Of a stretch of DNA of 8,606 bases, positions 4,777-8,606 are shown piece after piece. The translations under genes were made by a program, and so were the position numbers. The stretch comes from a bacterium (lineage in GTDB: Bacteria > JAMCPX01): NCBI GenBank assembly GCA_021789095.1, contig JAJYJX010000111.1, positions 1 through 8,606 of the forward strand, read 5' to 3'. The notes below the pieces were generated by a model. That model had not been told where the DNA came from. It worked only from the letters and a program-made list of their open reading frames with translations, and did no database searches. How positions within the stretch are numbered: the first letter of the stretch is position 1; every line of letters starts with the position of its first letter.

Positions 4777-5960
4777 CCGATCCATTAGATACGCTGTCCG
4801 GGGCACTTGAGGAAATAAAGCAAAAGGGCCTTTTGAGATCCATGCATACTATAGAAAGCATGCAGGGACCTGTCGTTAAAATAAATGGCAGGGACGTCAT
4901 CCTCATGTGTTCAAACAACTATCTCGGTCTTGCAAACCATCCGGAGCTTATAAGGACGGCCGCATCTGCAGCCAGGAAGTATGGTGTCTCTGCAGGAGCA
5001 TCAAGGCTTATATCAGGCAATATGTCTGCGCATGAACAACTCGAACATGACACGGCCGGGTTCAAAAGGACAGAGTCCGCCCTTGTTTTCAATTCCGGTT
5101 ACCACGCCAATACAGGAATCATATCAGCCGTAGCAGATGCGGATACCGCAGTATTATCGGATGAATTAAACCATGCATCAATTATAGATGGAATAAGGCT
5201 AAGCAGGGCACAGGTATATATATACAAACACCGTAATGTAAATATGGTAGAAGATATGCTCAGATCTATAAACAACGAAAGCCATGACAATAAGCTATCA
5301 AAGAAACTCATAGTAACAGACAGTGTTTTCAGCATGGACGGAGATATTGCACCTTTAAAGGAACTCGTAATGCTTGCTGAAAAATATAATGCGATAATCA
5401 TGATCGATGAGGCACACGCAACAGGAGTGCTCGGCAAGAACGGTGCAGGTGCGGCAGAGATGCTGGGTGTGAGTAGCGGCATACACATACAGATGGGCAC
5501 GTTCAGCAAGGCACTGGGGAGTTTCGGTGCTTATGCAGCTGGAAGCAGGCCATTCACCGATTTCATTATAAACAGTGCACGCTCATTTATCTTCACGACA
5601 GCTTTGCCCCCGGCTGTCTGCGCTGTAAGTTCAAAAGCTATTCAACTCGTACAAAAACATCCTGAACTAAGACAAAAACTCACCGACAATATCAATTTTT
5701 TAAGGAACGGTCTGAGAAGCATAGGTTTTAATATCGCCCATGATCCGACCCCGATTATATCTCTCATAATAGGCGATGCCGATAAAACCATGCAATTATC
5801 ATCGATGCTCCTTGGGAAAGGGGTCTTTGTTTCAGGCATAAGGCCGCCGTCTGTCCCTGACGGGACATCAAGATTACGGTTGACGGTCACTGCAGCACAC
5901 ACAAGGCAAATGCTTATAAAGGTTCTCGACGCAATAAAAAACGTCTGCAGTTTCATATAG
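4773..5960 (+). CDS. bioF: 8-amino-7-oxononanoate synthase (alpha-oxoamine synthase family)
   Basis: A 395-residue PLP enzyme that condenses pimeloyl-ACP (or pimeloyl-CoA) with L-alanine to form 8-amino-7-oxononanoate, the first committed step of biotin ring assembly. The PLP-binding lysine is K246 in GTFSKALGSFGAY. D212 and H215 lie in IDEAHATGVLG, and H134 in LNHAS stacks on the cofactor in homologues. The substrate-side motif SNNYLGLANHPE is at 47-58 and the glycine-rich GVSAGASRLISG at 71-82. The close relative glycine C-acetyltransferase (Kbl) has the same motifs; adjacency to bioB decides the assignment. The ATG lies in the bioB stop (ATGA) and has no nearby Shine-Dalgarno sequence, so translation is probably coupled. 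bioA and bioD are not adjacent; the next gene has its own promoter. Confidence 0.88.
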   Translation: MTDPLDTLSGALEEIKQKGLLRSMHTIESMQGPVVKINGRDVILMCSNNYLGLANHPELIRTAASAARKYGVSAGASRLISGNMSAHEQLEHDTAGFKRTESALVFNSGYHANTGIISAVADADTAVLSDELNHASIIDGIRLSRAQVYIYKHRNVNMVEDMLRSINNESHDNKLSKKLIVTDSVFSMDGDIAPLKELVMLAEKYNAIIMIDEAHATGVLGKNGAGAAEMLGVSSGIHIQMGTFSKALGSFGAYAAGSRPFTDFIINSARSFIFTTALPPAVCAVSSKAIQLVQKHPELRQKLTDNINFLRNGLRSIGFNIAHDPTPIISLIIGDADKTMQLSSMLLGKGVFVSGIRPPSVPDGTSRLRLTVTAAHTRQMLIKVLDAIKNVCSFI

Positions 5961-5971
5961 ACTCAAAAGCC

Positions 5972-6002
5972 CAAGGAGCGAAGTTCACTTGTTCGTTCCT
6001 TG
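5972..6002 (+). terminator. Strong hairpin after bioF, lacking a T tract
   Basis: CAAGGAGCGAA (5972-5982) pairs with TTCGTTCCTTG (5992-6002) over 11 bp with one G-T pair and a 9-nt loop, starting 11 nt after the bioF stop. No run of T follows, so it may act as a 3'-end stabilising structure or a pause site and not as a classical intrinsic terminator. Confidence 0.45.
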
Positions 6003-6077
6003 AGAAGGATTAATTTGGGGGTAGACATGTATTCCGCCATCCGGATACCTTTCTTCGATTAAATTATACTGTTTTTA

Positions 6078-6106
6078 TTGACATACAGTGAAATAATTTT
6101 TATTGA
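6078..6106 (+). promoter_or_regulatory. Probable promoter of the SDR gene
   Basis: An exact TTGACA (6078-6083) is followed after 17 bp by TATTGA (6101-6106), in a very AT-rich stretch about 35 nt before the start codon. The -35 box is perfect and the -10 box is weak. Its presence supports the dehydrogenase being transcribed separately from bioB-bioF. Confidence 0.4.
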
Positions 6107-6139
6107 TTATATTATCAAAAAATTAAAGGAGGTAAGGTT

Positions 6140-6982
6140 ATGGGACTTCTGGATGGGAAGGTGGCAATAATCACCGGCTCCGGTTCAGGGATTGGTAGAC
6201 AGCATGCTCTTGCAATGGTAAAGGAAGGGGCAAAAGTTGTTATTAATGATCTTGGAGGCACACGAGATGGCTCTGGTTCTTCATCAAAGGCTGCCGATGT
6301 AGTTGTTGATGAGATCAAAAAAAAGGGCGGTTCTGCAGTAGCAAATTATGATTCTGTGGCAACAATGCAAGGTGCAGCTAATATTGTTAAAACAGCAATA
6401 GACGCTTTCGGTAAACTGGATATTGTTGTGAACAATGCCGGTATTCTGCGCGACAAAACACTTCTTAAGATGACAGAGGAAGAATTCGATATAGTAATAG
6501 CAGTACATCTGAAAGGTACTTTTGCCGTAACCCAGGCTGCAGCAAAGGTTTTAAAGGAACAGGGACAGGGAGGAAGAATCATCAATACAACATCCATAGC
6601 CGGACTTATGGGTAACTTCGGCCAGACAAACTACAGCGCTGCAAAAGGCGGTATTTATTCTATAACAAAGACAGACGCACTGGAGCTTGAAAAAGCTGGT
6701 ATAACAGTAAATGCGGTTGCGCCCATTGCATACACGCGAATGACAGAGGACCTGCCAATGTTCGCAGGACAGGAAAAGGATCTTGCTCCGGAGCATATTT
6801 CTCCTGTTGTTGTATTCCTGGCTTCAGACCTGTCAAAGGGTATAACAGGCAAGATATTCGGCGTACAGGGGAGAAGGATATACCAGTTCTATATGAAGAT
6901 GACAGACGGTGTTACAAAATCTGAAGGTATGTGGACACCCAAGGAAATTCTCGACAACATAAACAAGATTCTCGCAGAATAA
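6140..6982 (+). CDS. Short-chain dehydrogenase of the multifunctional-enzyme-2 (hydroxyacyl-CoA dehydrogenase) type
   Basis: A 280-residue NAD(P)-dependent oxidoreductase. The Rossmann motif TGSGSGIG is at 12-19, NNAG at 98-101, and the catalytic set is S152, Y165 and K169 (YSAAK). The cofactor-strand end is VINDLGG (34-40), followed by the GSGSSSKAADVVVDEI insertion, and VHLKGTF is at 122-128. These are features of the 3R-hydroxyacyl-CoA dehydrogenase domain of peroxisomal multifunctional enzyme 2 (HSD17B4), and not of FabG. The C-terminal tail (GRRIYQFYMKMTDG...MWTPKEI) also fits bacterial stand-alone members of that group. The likely role is NAD-linked oxidation of a hydroxyacyl-CoA in fatty- or aromatic-acid breakdown, but the substrate is not shown. 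The start is firm: AAGGAGGT (6126-6133) lies 6 nt upstream. It is a single-gene unit ended by the terminator at 6996. Confidence 0.85.
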   Translation: MGLLDGKVAIITGSGSGIGRQHALAMVKEGAKVVINDLGGTRDGSGSSSKAADVVVDEIKKKGGSAVANYDSVATMQGAANIVKTAIDAFGKLDIVVNNAGILRDKTLLKMTEEEFDIVIAVHLKGTFAVTQAAAKVLKEQGQGGRIINTTSIAGLMGNFGQTNYSAAKGGIYSITKTDALELEKAGITVNAVAPIAYTRMTEDLPMFAGQEKDLAPEHISPVVVFLASDLSKGITGKIFGVQGRRIYQFYMKMTDGVTKSEGMWTPKEILDNINKILAE

Positions 6983-6995
6983 TAATTTCTTTGCA

Positions 6996-7030
6996 GGGGC
7001 GCCCCCCGAAACGCAGGACGCCCTTTTTTT
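6996..7030 (+). terminator. Rho-independent terminator of the SDR gene
   Basis: GGGGCG (6996-7001) pairs with CGCCCT (7019-7024), ending in a G-T pair, across a 17-nt loop. The sequence runs into seven T (7024-7030). It lies 13 nt after the SDR stop. On the minus strand no T tract follows, so it would not terminate the convergent transporter gene. Confidence 0.7.
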
Positions 7031-7053
7031 CATGACTATACGTGTAGCAAGTT

Positions 7054-8226
7054 TTACAGCACTATCAGCATTCCGATCGCCGCTATAATGCCCATCAGTC
7101 CGCCGAAATAGAATGTGAATTGCGGTCCGAGCGTGTCCCATATAAGTCCTGCGAGCAGGGAGGCCGGAAACAGGCCTATGCCGACAAGCGTTGCATGTAA
7201 GCCTATCAACGTAGCCCTGAGATCCTTTGGCGCTATATCTGAAATCAGTGCCTTTTCCACACCTTCTGTAAATGCTATATAAAGGCCGTAGATGGAAAAC
7301 AGCATCCACATGGCAGAACTGGTACTGGACAAACCAAATCCCGTGTAAACAATAGCATAAACAAAGTAACCGGAAACGATCAGTGTTTTTCTTCCGATCC
7401 TGTCTGAAAGTCTTCCGGCAGGCCATGAAATAATGCCGTAAACAAGATTGTAAACGAGATATAGAAAAAGCACACCTTCAACTGAAAACCCTATGCCTTT
7501 TGCCCGCATCAGTAAAAATTGGTTTGAAGAGTTTCCGAGCGTAAATATAAAGGTTACAATAAGAAAGGCTTTTAATCTTCTGTCGAGTTTCGACCATTTC
7601 AATGAAAGGTTATGTGCCAGAGGCTTGCCAGTGCCTGTTTCTTTTACAAGGAATAATATTGCAACACCTATAGCAGCAGGGATAAGGCTTATCAGTATGA
7701 TTGTTTTGAATGCAGGCAGATAAGATTGAATATTCTGTACCGTGTGCAAGCCCTCATTAAGCCCGAGGTGCCTCATGATAATAATGGCTATTATAACACC
7801 GAAGATAGCGCCAAGGGTGTCCATGGCTCTATGAAGCCCGAAGGATGCACCTCTTTTTTCAGAACTGCTTGATTCTGCTATAATGGTATCTCTGGGTGCT
7901 GTTCTTATGCCTTTGCCGAATCTGTCCAGTGTTCTGCCTATAAATACAAAACCCCAGTCTTTTGCCAGCCACATAAAAAACTTGCCAATCGGAGAAAATG
8001 CATATCCAAGGATCGCAAGCGATTTCCTTTTTCTTATCCTGTCTGATATAGCACCTGAAAAAACTTTAACCACGCTTGCAGTGCTCTCTGCAATACCTTC
8101 AATAAGCCCGATAAGTGCCGGGCTTGAACCAAGGGCAAGCAGGTAAAGCGAGATGATTGGATAGATCATCTCGCTCGAAATATCCGTGAAAAGCGAGGTC
8201 AAACCTGTAACTATTATATTCCACAT
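7054..8226 (-). CDS. MFS transporter, 12-helix drug or metabolite exporter-like
   Basis: A 390-residue inner-membrane protein with twelve predicted hydrophobic helices in two halves. The family motif A occurs in the loop after helix 2 (GAISDRIRKRK, from residue 58) and again in the second half (GRLSDRIGRK, 271-280), the duplicated mark of the major facilitator superfamily. GRTLDRFGKGIRTAPRD (97-113) and the N-terminal SLFTDISSEMIYP place it in a widespread bacterial subfamily often labelled permease or arabinose-efflux-like. I cannot name the substrate. The start at 8226 is the first ATG after an in-frame stop. No clear Shine-Dalgarno sequence precedes it, so expression may be low. It converges on the SDR gene with 71 nt between, and is unlikely to be linked to it functionally. 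Confidence 0.85.
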   Translation of the reverse strand: MWNIIVTGLTSLFTDISSEMIYPIISLYLLALGSSPALIGLIEGIAESTASVVKVFSGAISDRIRKRKSLAILGYAFSPIGKFFMWLAKDWGFVFIGRTLDRFGKGIRTAPRDTIIAESSSSEKRGASFGLHRAMDTLGAIFGVIIAIIIMRHLGLNEGLHTVQNIQSYLPAFKTIILISLIPAAIGVAILFLVKETGTGKPLAHNLSLKWSKLDRRLKAFLIVTFIFTLGNSSNQFLLMRAKGIGFSVEGVLFLYLVYNLVYGIISWPAGRLSDRIGRKTLIVSGYFVYAIVYTGFGLSSTSSAMWMLFSIYGLYIAFTEGVEKALISDIAPKDLRATLIGLHATLVGIGLFPASLLAGLIWDTLGPQFTFYFGGLMGIIAAIGMLIVL

Positions 8227-8285
8227 AGGTATTTATGCTTAACAATTGGGGTTACCTAGCGCAAGAAAAATCTAAGGAAATTGTT

Positions 8286-8363
8286 TTAACCCGGGAAGTT
8301 CAATAGTGACGGATTGAAATTTTCGGACAGCCTCTTTACAACGTGGTCTTCAAATACTTCCAT
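8286..8363 (-). pseudogene. Possible C-terminal fragment of a gene cut by the palindromic repeat
   Basis: The frame reads MEVFEDHVVKRLSENF, then NPSLLNFPG and stop at 8286-8288, 60 nt before the transporter gene. The mixed helical composition looks protein-like, and the frame is open upstream into the MITE-like repeat (via ATGACGAAACTACAG). This would fit a gene whose 5' part was displaced by the repeat. There is no ribosome binding site of its own. At 25 codons it may equally be chance. Confidence 0.2.
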
Positions 8364-8378
8364 AGCATTCTGTAGTTT

Positions 8379-8490
8379 CGTCATTCCTGCGAAAGCAGGA
8401 ATCCAGAAGTCATGCTCGTTCGTAATTGGGAGTATTTTTAATTTATATGACAACAGTAAAGGACTGGATTCCCGTCTTCACGGGAATGAC
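8379..8490. repeat. MITE-like paired palindrome ('VIPAKAGIQ' repeat, dRS3-like)
   Basis: Two hairpins face each other. The left end (8379-8406) contains ATTCCTGC-GAAA-GCAGGAAT (8383-8402), an 8-bp stem on a GNRA loop. The right end (8464-8490) contains ATTCCCGT-CTTC-ACGGGAAT (8468-8487), also 8 bp. The outer GTCATTCC and GGAATGAC, and the inner GGAATCCAG and CTGGATTCC, make the two ends inverted copies around a 57-nt AT-rich core. Sequences of this form are scattered through many proteobacterial and related genomes and often give spurious 'VIPAKAGIQ...SRLHGND' translations, as here. It encodes nothing itself and would need a transposase elsewhere to move. Confidence 0.85.
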
Positions 8491-8569
8491 AACTTAGGTT
8501 CCATGATGTTTGTACTAATTAAACCATAACATATTATAAAATATAGCTTATTATAGCCTCAATTATTTC

Positions 8570-8599
8570 TTGACAAGAATACTAATAATTGTTTATCTT
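8570..8599 (+). promoter_or_regulatory. Promoter-like sequence pointing out of the right edge
   Basis: An exact TTGACA (8570-8575) is followed after 18 bp by TATCTT (8594-8599), in AT-rich DNA. A gene on the plus strand would begin just beyond the window. The region from 8491 to the end has no coding frame of note. Confidence 0.4.
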
Positions 8600-8606
8600 A
8601 TATATA

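Noticed and set aside
5099-5509. 136-residue minus-strand frame inside bioF
   Set aside because: Antisense shadow of a well-conserved enzyme; Ser/Ile/Leu-rich composition is expected from reverse reading of the coding frame.
6027-6062. 11-codon ORF (MYSAIRIPFFD) with GGGGG upstream, between bioF and the SDR gene
   Set aside because: Too short to support, no conserved feature, and it lies upstream of the likely SDR promoter.
6833-7426. 197-residue minus-strand frame spanning the end of the SDR and the end of the transporter
   Set aside because: It is an out-of-frame shadow of the transporter gene, reads across two real genes, and shows no recognisable domain.
8314-8529. 71-residue plus-strand frame containing VIPAKAGIQ and SRLHGNDN
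   Set aside because: It is the translation of the paired palindromic repeat; such translations are a well-known annotation artefact and the frame has no ribosome site.

Overview
The window reads as a piece of a bacterial chromosome with AT-leaning base composition. It is probably from an anaerobic, Gram-negative-type bacterium. The evidence for this is circumstantial: a biotin synthase with the residue pattern of the oxygen-sensitive anaerobe class, a stand-alone multifunctional-enzyme-type hydroxyacyl-CoA dehydrogenase, and the 'VIPAKAGIQ'-type palindromic repeats common in Desulfobacterota and Nitrospirota genomes. No rRNA, tRNA or other firm taxonomic marker is present, so the assignment is tentative.

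Positions 1-1801 form an accessory, eroded region, all read on the minus strand. It holds the start of a signal-peptide protein running off the left edge, possibly preceded by a 40-residue membrane or secreted peptide. Next comes a BrnT/BrnA-type toxin-antitoxin pair in which the antitoxin is whole and the toxin has lost its N-terminal third. A REP-associated tyrosine transposase (RAYT) follows, bounded by a 24-nt inverted repeat, and then the N-terminal stub of an unrelated exported protein. The RAYT element sits exactly at the broken ends of both the toxin and the exported protein, so its arrival, probably with a deletion, explains both remnants.

Positions 1802-2384 carry no protein-coding gene beyond a possible 10-codon leader ORF, but are rich in structure: a GC-rich element closed by a 7-bp stem, a terminator-like hairpin, and a plausible promoter with a foldable leader in front of purB.

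Positions 2385-7030 are conserved housekeeping genes on the plus strand. purB (adenylosuccinate lyase, purine synthesis) comes first, then bioB and bioF overlapping by 4 nt (last and first steps of biotin ring assembly), then a short-chain dehydrogenase of the beta-oxidation multifunctional-enzyme type with its own promoter, a strong ribosome binding site and a rho-independent terminator. bioA and bioD are not in the window.

Positions 7054-8606 hold a convergent 12-helix MFS transporter, a possible C-terminal gene fragment, a 112-bp MITE-like paired palindrome and a promoter-like sequence pointing out of the right edge.

The most interesting points are the biotin synthase cysteine rearrangement, the RAYT insertion that leaves an orphan antitoxin, and the structured non-coding stretches upstream of purB. 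I found no convincing new multi-gene system.
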